From: Acidobacteriaceae bacterium | GTDB taxonomy: Bacteria > Acidobacteriota > Terriglobia > Terriglobales > Acidobacteriaceae | NCBI GenBank assembly: GCA_025462885.1 | Contig: JAOAPN010000012.1 | Location: forward strand, 248,001-312,000 | Length of the DNA stretch: 64,000 nt | Direction: 5' to 3' | Part shown: one piece after another, positions 52,766 to 60,999 of the stretch | How the letters are laid out: each line of letters starts with the position of its first letter | How positions within the stretch are numbered: the first letter of the stretch is position 1 | Made by a program: the position numbers and the translations under genes | Notes under the pieces: generated by a model | Databases searched by the model: none | What the model was told of the DNA's origin: nothing | The model's input: the letters and a program-made list of their open reading frames with translations, nothing else

Positions 52766-53836
52766 TCAGGCCACCCTTGCCGGTGCGCCGCGGGTTACGG
52801 CCCAGACCATCAGACGGGCGATGGCGTTGACGACGATGGTGACGAGGAAGAGGGCCAAACCAATCTCGATCAGCGCGCTCAGGTAGAGATTGTCGGTCGC
52901 CTCGGAAAACTCGTTGGCGATAACGCTGGCCAGGGTATAGCCAGGAGCGAAGAGCGACTTGGCGATCTCGGCATGATTGCCGATCACCATGGTGACTGCC
53001 ATCGTCTCACCAAGGGCGCGGCCGAGGCCAAGCATGATAGCTCCGACAATACCGATACGCGAGTTGCGCAGGACGCCGGTGCGGATCATCTCCCAGCGGG
53101 TTGCGCCCAGAGCCAGTACGCCTTCGCGCTGGCTGTTGGGGACCGCCGTCATGATGTCGCGGGTCAGCGACGAAATGACGGGCAGGATCATGATGGCGAG
53201 GATGATGCTCGCCGTCAGCAGGCCGACGCCGAAGTTCGCTCCGCCGAAGAGGCCTGTCCAGCCGAGGGTCTTCGCGAAGAAGGGACCAAGGTGCTCGCGC
53301 ATGATCGGCACCAGGACGAATACGGCCCAGAGACCGTAGACCACCGAAGGAATGGCGGCGAGCAGTTCCGTGAGAAACGAGATCGGTGCGCGCAGAGACC
53401 GGGGGCAGAGCTCAGTAAGGAACACCGCTACGCCAAGCGCAAGCGGAACGGCCATCAGCAGCGCGAGGAACGAAGTCTCCAACGTCCCCACGATAAAGGG
53501 GAGCGCACCGAAGTCGCCGGAGACTGGGTCCCATGCTGAACGCATGAAGAACTTCCAGCCGAACGCGATGAGCGATAGCTTCGAGCGGCTGATGAGGATA
53601 AAGAAGATGAAGAGAACGATGGCGAAGATACTCAGCGCGCAGACCAACATCACCACAGCAAAGCTGGTATCGGCCAGACGTCCGCTGCCTCGCTTACTGA
53701 GAAACTCGCGAATGGGCGACGGCTCGGTGCTGACCACAGTTGGTTCCGAGGAGCCGACGAACTCAGTTGGGGCCAGGGACGGCAGAGGCATTGAGGAGCC
53801 GGGTTCGCGTTCAGTTGTCATGCGCGTGGGAGCCAA
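52766..53836 (-). CDS. pstC: phosphate ABC transporter permease PstC
   Basis: This 356-residue permease has a cytoplasmic N-terminus of about 65 residues before the first helix. Family blocks are SAWDPVSGDFGALPFIVGTL, FLTELCPRSLRAPISFLTEL, AAIPSVVYGLWAVFVL and the EAA loop QREGVLALGATRWEMIRTGV. The likely start is TTG 53836 with AGGA at good spacing; the ATG at 53821 has no ribosome-binding site. It pairs with PstA. A perfect hairpin precedes it, between pstS and pstC. Confidence 0.94.
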   Translation of the reverse strand: MAPTRMTTEREPGSSMPLPSLAPTEFVGSSEPTVVSTEPSPIREFLSKRGSGRLADTSFAVVMLVCALSIFAIVLFIFFILISRSKLSLIAFGWKFFMRSAWDPVSGDFGALPFIVGTLETSFLALLMAVPLALGVAVFLTELCPRSLRAPISFLTELLAAIPSVVYGLWAVFVLVPIMREHLGPFFAKTLGWTGLFGGANFGVGLLTASIILAIMILPVISSLTRDIMTAVPNSQREGVLALGATRWEMIRTGVLRNSRIGIVGAIMLGLGRALGETMAVTMVIGNHAEIAKSLFAPGYTLASVIANEFSEATDNLYLSALIEIGLALFLVTIVVNAIARLMVWAVTRGAPARVA

Positions 53837-53911
53837 GTGGTCTTCCTGCAGATTGATGCGGCTATCGGGCTATTTCGAACTCAATTTCCCGTGACGCGAA
53901 TGAACGGAGAT

Positions 53912-53944
53912 GCCGCACAGAACGGTTACAACGTTCTGTGCGGC
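53912..53944. promoter_or_regulatory. perfect 13-bp hairpin between pstS and pstC
   Basis: GCCGCACAGAACG and CGTTCTGTGCGGC pair perfectly around a 7-nt loop, 17 nt after the pstS stop. There is no T-run, so it more likely protects the pstS message or attenuates transcription into pstC than terminates it. That would give PstS in excess of the membrane parts. Confidence 0.8.
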
Positions 53945-53961
53945 GGCGAAGTTGCGTTGCG

Positions 53962-54969
53962 TTACTTGACCTGTGCGATCGACTTGCGCACCATGTCCTG
54001 GACCGGCTTGGGCAAGGGTGCGTAGGTCATACTCGATGCTTCCGCCTCACCCTTGTCGAGCATCCAGCCGAGAAATTCCGCCAGCGCCTTCGCCTTGGCT
54101 GGGTCAGTCGACTTCAATGGAATAAGCAACCAGGTGAAGCTGGAGATCGGGTACGACTCAGCACCCGGTGCATTGGTGATCGAGACCCGGTAGTCCGCAG
54201 GCATCGTCTTCGCGGCGGCAGCGGCGGCAGCGGTGACGCCATCGGTGCTTGCCTTGACGAACTTGCCCGACGCGTTCTTGACGGAGCCGAACTGCATGTT
54301 ATTGCCGCGAGCATAGATCAGCTCGACGTAGCCGAAGGAGTTCGGAGCCTGACGCACCATACCGGCAACGCCTTCGTTGCCCTTCTGGCCGATGCCTGTG
54401 GGCCACTTGACCGACGCTGCCGCTCCGACCTTGTTCCTGAAATCAGCGCTGACCTTCGAGAGATAATCGGTAAAGATGAACGAGGTGCCGCTTCCGTCGG
54501 AACGGTATACGGGAAGGATGGCGTTGTCGGGAAACTTGACGCCCGGATTGTCCTTCGCGATGCGAGGATCGCTCCATTTGGAGATCTTGCCGAGGTATAT
54601 GTCCGCAATGACGTCGCCGGAGAAATTGAGATCCTGCGTCACGCCCTTGAGGTTATAGACCGGGACAACCGCGCCAAGAACGGTGGGGATATGCATCGTC
54701 GTCGTCTTGGCGTTCTTGATCGCGTCATCGGTCATGGGACTGTCCGTAGCCCCGAAGTCAACGGTACCTTCGGACACCTGGCGAATGCCGCCGCCGGATC
54801 CGATCGACTGATAGTTGATATGGACGTCGGGATGAAGCTTGCTGTACTCGCTGAACCAGCGGGAGTAGATCGGGTACGGGAAGGTGGCACCGGCACCATT
54901 GATGTTCTGTGCGGTGGCACCCAAGGTGGCCAGCACAAGAACGCCTGCTGCTAGGAACTTCAGATTCAT
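53962..54969 (-). CDS. pstS: phosphate-binding periplasmic protein PstS
   Basis: The protein has 335 residues from ATG 54969 with AAGGAGA upstream. A signal peptide MNLKFLAAGVLVLATLGATA is followed by the PBP domain: INGAGATFPYPIYSRWFSEY, NYQSIGSGGGIRQVSEGTVD, FGATDSPMTD and YRSDGSGTSFIFTDYLS. The SGSGT-type loops bind the phosphate dianion. It captures phosphate in the periplasm for PstCAB. It is the first gene of the transport part of the cluster and lies after phoR on the same strand. Confidence 0.96.
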   Translation of the reverse strand: MNLKFLAAGVLVLATLGATAQNINGAGATFPYPIYSRWFSEYSKLHPDVHINYQSIGSGGGIRQVSEGTVDFGATDSPMTDDAIKNAKTTTMHIPTVLGAVVPVYNLKGVTQDLNFSGDVIADIYLGKISKWSDPRIAKDNPGVKFPDNAILPVYRSDGSGTSFIFTDYLSKVSADFRNKVGAAASVKWPTGIGQKGNEGVAGMVRQAPNSFGYVELIYARGNNMQFGSVKNASGKFVKASTDGVTAAAAAAAKTMPADYRVSITNAPGAESYPISSFTWLLIPLKSTDPAKAKALAEFLGWMLDKGEAEASSMTYAPLPKPVQDMVRKSIAQVK

Positions 54970-55037
54970 GTGTCTCCTTCTACTCCGGGCAGCGTCCTGC
55001 GAGCTATTCACAACCGGACAGAACCAATAGATACAGT

Positions 55038-55066
55038 GTGACCGTCAAATGTTACGGGAAAGTTAC
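55038..55066 (-). promoter_or_regulatory. possible Pho box upstream of pstS
   Basis: On the - strand GTAAC occurs twice at an 11-bp interval (55062-55066 and 55051-55055) followed by GTCAC (55038-55042). An 11-bp repeat matches the helical spacing that PhoB/PhoP dimers recognise, and it lies 70-100 nt before pstS. The base sequence is not the E. coli consensus, so this is a proposal only. Confidence 0.4.
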
Positions 55067-55094
55067 ACTCGAGTGAAATCGAGGATAAAGCGTT

Positions 55095-56465
55095 TCAATC
55101 GAGTGAATCCTGCGCCTTCGGCAAAGTGAAGATAAAGGTGCTTCCGGCGTTCAATTCGCTCTCGGCACGGATGCTGCCGCCCTGGGTCTGCACCACATGA
55201 AGGGCAATCGCCAGCCCTAAGCCGGTCCCTCCAGACTCCCGGGAGCGGGCCTTGTCGACCCGGTAGAAGCGCTCGAAGATTCGCGTCAGGTGCTCTGACG
55301 CGATTCCCTGCCCGAAGTCGCGGACGCGGAACTCGACGGCGTCGAATGGCTCAGAAATCTCGCGGGCACTGACGACGACGCGCGAGTGTTCCCTGGCGTT
55401 CGGTCGACCGTACTTGATGCCATTCTCGATGAGATTGCTGAGGACCTGCACGATGGAATCGGAGTCCGCGAAGACCTGGCAGGTCGTCGTCTCACCAATC
55501 TCCAGAATCGCTTCGGCATCCTGAACCAGCCCGCTCATCGCCTGGACGGCATCATGAACCAGCATGTCGGCTGGAATCGGAGCGGGGTGCAGATCCTGTT
55601 CGGAGGACTCAACGCGCGCCATCACCAGGAGATCTTCAGTAAGGCGGTTCATGCGCGTGGCGTTTTTAAGGATCGTGGTCAGGAATTCGCGCGCCTGTGG
55701 ACTCAGACTGGCTTCGTGGTCGAGCAGCGTCTCGACATAGCCGGTAATGGAGGTAAGCGGCGTGCGGAGTTCGTGAGAGACGTTGGCCACAAAGTCCCGC
55801 TGGGTGCGCTCGACCTGCTCGACGCGGGTGATGTCGTGCAGCACGGCGACGGCTCCGCCTCCCGGCATGGGCGAGGCGATCACTTCGAAGATCCGTCCCG
55901 GAAGCAGGGTTGTGGAGCGACGTTCGCAGACGATGCGTTCCTCAAGCGCCGTGCGGACGCATTGCAGGACCTCGGGATCGCGGATGGTCTGGACCAGAGC
56001 GTGTCCTATGCGGACGGCCCCGGTCAGCGAGGCGCCGGGAATGATCTGCTGCATGTGCTGGTTCGTCCACTGGATGCGGCCGGCCTGATCGACGGCGACA
56101 ACGGCGTCCTGCATGCTGTCGATCATGGCCACGAGTTCGTTGCGGCTCTCGGCGGCGTCGGCCAGGACGCGTTCGACGTGGGTGGATACGGTGGAGATGG
56201 CGCGGGCCAGTCCGTCGAAGTCCTGGTAGCTCTGCCCCTGGAGGGTGACGGGCCGTTCGGCGATGGCTGCGGTTGAGGTCTCCAGGGCGGAGATGTTTTT
56301 ACGGACCGAACGCGCCAGCAGGAGTGCGTTAATCGCAGCCCATGCAATCACCAGGACGATGCCCGGAATCCAGCCGTAGGGCGTAAACCAGACGCGCAGG
56401 ATGGCTACGAAGGCCAGCGCGATGGTCATACGGACGAAGAATGAGAAGAAAAGACTACGAGTCAC
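55095..56465 (-). CDS. phoR: phosphate-regulon sensor histidine kinase PhoR
   Basis: This 456-residue kinase has two N-terminal membrane helices (MTIALAFVAILRVW and IPGIVLVIAWAAINALLLA) and a short cytoplasmic linker. A PAS domain follows (SMQDAVVAVDQAGRIQWTNQ), then HisKA with the phospho-His in VANVSHELRTPLTSITGYVE and HATPase with VLSNLIENGIKYG, VRDFGQGIASE and SGGTGLGLAIALHVV. PhoR phosphorylates PhoB when phosphate is scarce, restrained by PstSCAB-PhoU, whose genes follow. A candidate Pho box lies between its stop and pstS. Confidence 0.93.
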   Translation of the reverse strand: MTRSLFFSFFVRMTIALAFVAILRVWFTPYGWIPGIVLVIAWAAINALLLARSVRKNISALETSTAAIAERPVTLQGQSYQDFDGLARAISTVSTHVERVLADAAESRNELVAMIDSMQDAVVAVDQAGRIQWTNQHMQQIIPGASLTGAVRIGHALVQTIRDPEVLQCVRTALEERIVCERRSTTLLPGRIFEVIASPMPGGGAVAVLHDITRVEQVERTQRDFVANVSHELRTPLTSITGYVETLLDHEASLSPQAREFLTTILKNATRMNRLTEDLLVMARVESSEQDLHPAPIPADMLVHDAVQAMSGLVQDAEAILEIGETTTCQVFADSDSIVQVLSNLIENGIKYGRPNAREHSRVVVSAREISEPFDAVEFRVRDFGQGIASEHLTRIFERFYRVDKARSRESGGTGLGLAIALHVVQTQGGSIRAESELNAGSTFIFTLPKAQDSLD

Positions 56466-56526
56466 GAAGGCATCCTGAGGTCAGTGGGCGGATTGCTTGA
56501 AGACGTATAGCTCACGCAAGTTAGTA

Positions 56527-56585
56527 CCAAATTCGCCCTAACGCCGGGCGGGCGCCACTTCGTGGGGTCCTGGACGCTTCGCGTG
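56527..56585 (+). repeat. dispersed repeat, copy D, between phoB and phoR
   Basis: This is the same body as the other copies (TCGCCCTAACGCCGGGCGGG to GGACGCTTCGCGTGAGC). It is flanked by GCTCACGC (from 56511) and GCGTGAGC (from 56581), an inverted repeat around the unit. It is the only copy not in a convergent junction; phoB and phoR are read in the same direction here. Confidence 0.75.
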
Positions 56586-56612
56586 AGCGACTTCCTCTAT
56601 GCTCGTCGACGC

Positions 56613-57329
56613 CTACGCTGACTGGGCGGTTTGTGCAGCCTTTGGAATTTCGAAGCGATAGCCTGCGCCACGCATCGTTTTAAGATAGCGCGGCGTCTCT
56701 GCGTCCGCTTCGATCTTTTCGCGGATGCGGCGGACGTAGACGTCGACCGATCGCGGGGTGACGAAGCGCGCATCGCCCCAGACAGCATCGAGGAGGTGGT
56801 CGCGGCTGAAGACTCGGCCGGGATGACGGGCAAGGTAGTCGAGCAGGCGGAACTCTGTAGCGGTGGTAGTAACGAGCTCCCCATCGACCCGAAGCTGCAT
56901 GGCGTTGGCGTCGATCTCAATCTGCTCGAAGCGGATGATCGACGGAGTGCTGGGGCGCTCGAAGCGACGCAGGACGGCCTTCACGCGGGCGACGAGTTCT
57001 CGGGTGCCGAAAGGCTTGGTAATATAGTCATCGGCACCCATCTCCAGACCATGGACGCGATCGTTCTCGGCTGCCCGAGCGGTCAGGAAGATAATCGGGA
57101 CGACGCTGAGGGTGGGGTTCTGGCGAAGGCGCCGGCAGAGGTCGAGGCCGTCGCCGCCAGGGACCATGATGTCGAGCAGGAAGAGCGCCGGGGGCTGACG
57201 TTCCGCATCCGAAAGAATCTGCTGGATGGCGAGATACGGTTTTACGGTGAAACCCGCGCTCTCCAGGTGGTACTGCACCAGCCGGGAGATATCGGCATCA
57301 TCTTCCAATACAAAGATCGTCTGACTCAA
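56613..57329 (-). CDS. phoB: phosphate-regulon response regulator PhoB
   Basis: The product has 238 residues. The receiver domain has the acidic pocket VLEDDADISRL, phospho-Asp in LFLLDIMVPGGDG, the Thr in IIFLTARAAEN and Lys in DYITKPFGTREL. The OmpR/PhoB winged helix follows (FRLLDYLARHPGRVFSRDHL, VDVYVRRIREKIEADAE, LKTMRGAGYRFE). It activates the pst genes under phosphate starvation. It lies upstream of phoR with 147 nt between, filled partly by repeat copy D, and diverges from the orphan response regulator gene. Confidence 0.94.
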   Translation of the reverse strand: MSQTIFVLEDDADISRLVQYHLESAGFTVKPYLAIQQILSDAERQPPALFLLDIMVPGGDGLDLCRRLRQNPTLSVVPIIFLTARAAENDRVHGLEMGADDYITKPFGTRELVARVKAVLRRFERPSTPSIIRFEQIEIDANAMQLRVDGELVTTTATEFRLLDYLARHPGRVFSRDHLLDAVWGDARFVTPRSVDVYVRRIREKIEADAETPRYLKTMRGAGYRFEIPKAAQTAQSA

Positions 57330-57460
57330 TGCGGAAACCTCGTTCTCGTGAACCTACGATGACAAGGCTAACGTAAAAGCGCTCCAGAATTGCGAATGGA
57401 CGATGAATCTGAACAGACGATGAATGAAAAGATTGAGATTTTGGCAGTACGCTTAAGGAA

Positions 57461-57934
57461 GTGACCCGCTGGTTCGTGAGGACGCTTACTGGAATCTCCG
57501 TGTCCTACATGGCGGGGCGGACGACGTGTACTGTACAGGTTTTGCCTCTGGAGGCTGTTACGTCACAGAAATCCCATCTCGCTCTCTGCGTGGACGATGA
57601 AGTTGTCGGTTTGCAGGTGCGCCGTATCCTTTTAGAGCGAGCCGGGTACCGCGTTCTGACCGCTGCCGATGGAGAAGCTGGACTTAGCGTCTTCGAACGC
57701 GAACAGATCGAAGTCGTGGTGCTGGACTTCTCGATGCCCGGCATGGACGGCGGCGAGGTCGCGACTCGTATGCGCCAGACGAAGCCACAGGTTCCGATCC
57801 TGCTCCTGTCCGCTCATGTTGGACTGCCGGCTGAGATCACTTCGCTGGTCGATCTATATATGACCAAGGGCGAGGGGCCTGAGGTTCTGCTTACGAAGGT
57901 GGGCAGCCTCCTGCAGTCCGTGAAGGTGTCGTAG
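57461..57934 (+). CDS. single-domain response regulator
   Basis: The frame holds 157 residues; the receiver fold begins near residue 38 (HLALCVDDEVVGLQVRRILL), so the true start may be downstream of GTG 57461 (ATG 57509 is one option). Phospho-Asp is in VVVLDFSMPGMDG, the switch Ser in ILLLSAHVG, and Lys in YMTKGEGPEV. There is no output domain. It ends 40 nt before the start of a histidine kinase gene on the same strand, so the pair probably forms a two-component system. It diverges from phoB. Confidence 0.78.
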   Translation: MTRWFVRTLTGISVSYMAGRTTCTVQVLPLEAVTSQKSHLALCVDDEVVGLQVRRILLERAGYRVLTAADGEAGLSVFEREQIEVVVLDFSMPGMDGGEVATRMRQTKPQVPILLLSAHVGLPAEITSLVDLYMTKGEGPEVLLTKVGSLLQSVKVS

Positions 57935-57974
57935 TGAAAAAATCCGGATCGAAACCCCAGGGGTTGAAGCTGAA

Positions 57975-59761
57975 TTGGAACTGAGTCGGTTCAAACGCAT
58001 TCTCATTCAGGTCTTTCTACTTCCTGTCGTTGCCCTGCTGGTCATGGCCGGAGCACTCTACCTCGACATTCAAGGTTCGAATACCACCGTCAATTTGATC
58101 CAGCAGTCGGACGAGCGGATCACGCAGGCTACCCTGGCGGCGAAGCTGATCCTCGACGAGGAGAGCGGACTTCGTGGCTACCAGACCACCGGTTTCTGGA
58201 GCCCTACACCCGGGCACAATCCGCCCTGAAGGCCCAACTGGCGGCGCTGGAGAACGTCCCTGGGGCAAACCAGTTGCAGCGGGATCATCTTGAACGGCTT
58301 CGGGAGGCCCACGAAACCTGGCAGGTCGGTTTTGCGGAACCTGTGATTGCCACAATCCGAGCCGGCGGCCAGGCCGACGGAGTGGAACAGAACCTCCACG
58401 GAAAAGCGCTGATGGATGGCATCCGCAGCGATCTGGACGCCGTGATCCTTGAGGCCCAGAATCGCCGGGCCGGGCGCATCAGTCGCTGGCACTGGCAGGT
58501 CAAAACGACGCTGGAGGGGATCTTCGTTCTAGCGGTCGCGATGGGCATCGTTATCGGTCTGTTCACCCGCAGTCGCCTGCATTCCGTCTCAGACGCATAC
58601 CTGAATGCGTTGGAGATGCATAAGCGCCGGGCGGAGGAGCTTTACGAGTCCGAGCAAGAGCTGAGGACGACGCTGGCTTCCATCGGGGACGGCGTAATCG
58701 CCTGCGACGCAGAAGGTTGCGTGCAGATGATGAACCCCGTGGCACAGGATCTCACCGGCTGGAGCCTGGAGGATGCCCGTGGCGTTCCGCTGGAGCAGGT
58801 CTTCGAGATCGTGAACGAGACGACCCGGGCTACGGTCGAGAACCCGGTCGCCAAGGTTCGCCGCATCGGTGGGATCGTCGGCTTGGCCAACCACACGGTG
58901 CTAATCCGCAAGGACGGGGGAGAATTACATATCGCTGACAGTGGCGCGCCGATCCGCGACAAAGTAGGAGAGATCGTCGGAATCGTACTGGTCTTCCGCG
59001 ACGTCACCATGGAGCGCCGCACCCAGGACGCCTTGCTGGCGAACGAGAAGCTGGCGGTTGCGGGACGTCTGGCGGCGACGATCGCCCATGAGATTCACAA
59101 TCCGCTGGACTCGGTCGCGAACCTGCTCTTCCTGATGCGGACCGGATCGAGTGAAGAGGAATCCAAACAGTTTATGGCGATGGCCGAGCAGGAGTTGACC
59201 CGCGTCACGCAGATCAGCCGCGCCATGCTCGGGCCCTATCGCGAGGCGAAGACTCCCGTGCAGGTGGACGTACCGGAGATGCTGCAGGAGATTCTTCTGT
59301 TGATGGATTGCAAGTTGCTGGACCTCGGCTTGAAAATCCACACCGACATGCCAGCTGGAATCCGTGTGGAGGGATTCCCCGCCGAGTTGCGCCAGGTGTT
59401 CTCAAACCTGATCGCGAACGCCGTTGAAGCCACCGGGCGCGGCGGTTCGGTGTGGGTCACTGTCGGACCCGAGGCCGCCGAGATGGGCTACGACGGGGTA
59501 CGCACTGAAGCAGGGGCCCTAGTACAGGTGCGGGATAATGGACCTGAAATTTCAGAAGAGACGCGCGCGCACCTGTTCCGCCCCTTCTTCACCACCAAAG
59601 GCGAAAAAGGTACAGGCCTTGGACTTTGGGTGAGTCGTGGCATCGTGACGAAGCACGGCGGCAGTATCCGGATTGAGAGCGATACCTCCGCCGATTCGCA
59701 TGGAACGGTGGTCAGCGTCGTCCTGGCTACCAAGCCAGTCATGCAGCTTGGTGGCGACTAG
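57975..59761 (+). pseudogene. CHASE3-PAS histidine kinase, frameshifted within CHASE3
   Basis: The first frame (TTG 57975) has a membrane helix and the start of CHASE3 (LAAKLILDEESGLRGYQTTG), then runs out of frame and stops at 58229. The matching continuation FLEPYTRAQSALKAQLAALE is in another frame from about 58193, so one net base is lost or several bases deleted near 58191-58195. Downstream a second helix (GIFVLAVAMGIVIGLF), a PAS domain (IGDGVIACDAEGCVQMMNPV) and the kinase core are intact: ATIAHEIHNPLDSVANLLF, VFSNLIANAVEATG and GTGLGLWVSRGIVTKHGG. A shorter product from ATG 58274 (495 aa) could keep catalytic activity but lacks TM1 and most of the sensor. Confidence 0.82.
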
Positions 59762-59806
59762 AGGGGTCGTGCTGCGTGTGTAGCTGAAAGAAGCCGAGAC
59801 GGCAAG

Positions 59807-59884
59807 TGCCAAGGCACCCTGACGCCGGGCGGGCACCACGGGGCCTTCGGCAGGACCTTCGTGGGGTATTGGACGCCTCGCGTA
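59807..59884 (+). repeat. dispersed convergent-junction repeat, copy E, with 17-nt expansion
   Basis: The usual body GGCACCCTGACGCCGGGCGG, then GCACCAC, is interrupted by GGGGCCTTCGGCAGGAC before CTTCGTGGGGTATTG and GACGCCTCGCGTAA. The extra bases extend the C/G-rich hairpin core. It lies between the convergent histidine kinase and threonine aldolase genes. Confidence 0.75.
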
Positions 59885-59913
59885 AGAGAGTCGACCTTAC
59901 AGTGGCGGGAGTC

Positions 59914-60951
59914 TCAGGCGGCAGCCAGAAGTGTGGAGACGATGGAAGCGGCCTCTTCGCATTGGACTCGCGATACGTCGTAGTGGGTGACGAAACGGAC
60001 CGAGTGTGGGCCGATAGCGCTGGCAAGAACTCCCTTATCGCGCAGGGCGAGACAGAAAGCGGCGGCATCCCCGTGGTTCGTCAGGGTGAAGATGACGATG
60101 TTGGTCTCAACGGCTTCGAGGTCGATGGTAGCGGCGGGCTGAGCAGCGACTGCTTCTGCCAGGAGCCGGGCGGTGGCGTGATCTTCGGGGAGGCGGGCGG
60201 GCATCTCGTTGAGCGAGATGAGACCGGCGGCGGCAAGGATTCCAGCCTGGCGCATGCCTCCGCCAAGGGCCTTGCGGTGGATGCGGGCCTGCTCGATATG
60301 CTTCGCGGAACCGACCAGGATGGAGCCAACCGGCGAGCCGAGCCCCTTGGAGAGGCAGAAGTTGACTGTGTCGAAGCCGCTGGTCAGTTCGGCGACCGAG
60401 AGCTTGAGCGCGGCGGCGGCGTTGAAGACGCGTGCACCGTCAAGGTGGACGGGAAGTCCCACGGCCTTGGCCTCGGCCCAGATCTCCTGCATGGTGGCGA
60501 GCGGAGTCACCGTGCCGCCGGCCATGTTGTGCGTGTTTTCGAGGCAGATCAGCGCAGTCTGAGCACGGTAGTAGATCTTCGGGCCGATGGCCGCGGCAAT
60601 CAGCGGCCAGGTGAGAATGCCGCGTGGCCCGGTGACGGTGCGGACCTGGCAGCCTGCGAAGGCCGACGTCATCGCCATCTCCCAGTCGAAGATGTGCGCG
60701 CGGGATTCGGTGATGACCTCCTGGCCGTGCTGCGTGTGCAGACGAATCGCCATCTGGTTGCCCATGGTTCCAGTTGGGACGAAGATGGCCGCTTCCTTCC
60801 CGAACAGCGCCGCCGCGGACTTTTCCAGCAGGTTGACGGTAGGATCTTCGCCGTAGACGTCATCTCCTACTTCGGCTGTAGCCATGGCGTGGCGCATGGC
60901 GGGAGTGGGACGAGTCACGGTATCGCTGCGTAGATCGATGAGGTCATGCAT
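59914..60951 (-). CDS. ltaE: low-specificity L-threonine aldolase
   Basis: This 345-residue member of the fold-type I PLP enzymes has IDLRSDTVTRPTPAMRHAM at the N-terminus, VGDDVYGEDPTVNLLE, PTGTMGNQMAIRLH, the PLP-stacking ENTHNMAGG, LDGARVFNAA with the cofactor-contacting Asp/Arg, and the PLP-Lys in FCLSKGLGSPVGSIL. It cleaves threonine or allo-threonine to glycine and acetaldehyde, and may run in reverse for glycine use. It stands between a convergent kinase gene and the acyltransferase gene, which lies upstream on the same strand. Confidence 0.94.
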   Translation of the reverse strand: MHDLIDLRSDTVTRPTPAMRHAMATAEVGDDVYGEDPTVNLLEKSAAALFGKEAAIFVPTGTMGNQMAIRLHTQHGQEVITESRAHIFDWEMAMTSAFAGCQVRTVTGPRGILTWPLIAAAIGPKIYYRAQTALICLENTHNMAGGTVTPLATMQEIWAEAKAVGLPVHLDGARVFNAAAALKLSVAELTSGFDTVNFCLSKGLGSPVGSILVGSAKHIEQARIHRKALGGGMRQAGILAAAGLISLNEMPARLPEDHATARLLAEAVAAQPAATIDLEAVETNIVIFTLTNHGDAAAFCLALRDKGVLASAIGPHSVRFVTHYDVSRVQCEEAASIVSTLLAAA

Positions 60952-60999
60952 GAGGGTAGGGCGGCTCCTGGTGTAAGGATCTACTTCGAGTGTAACGGG

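Noticed and set aside
59806..60933. 375-aa + strand frame across ltaE
   Set aside because: Antisense shadow; the - frame has all threonine aldolase motifs.
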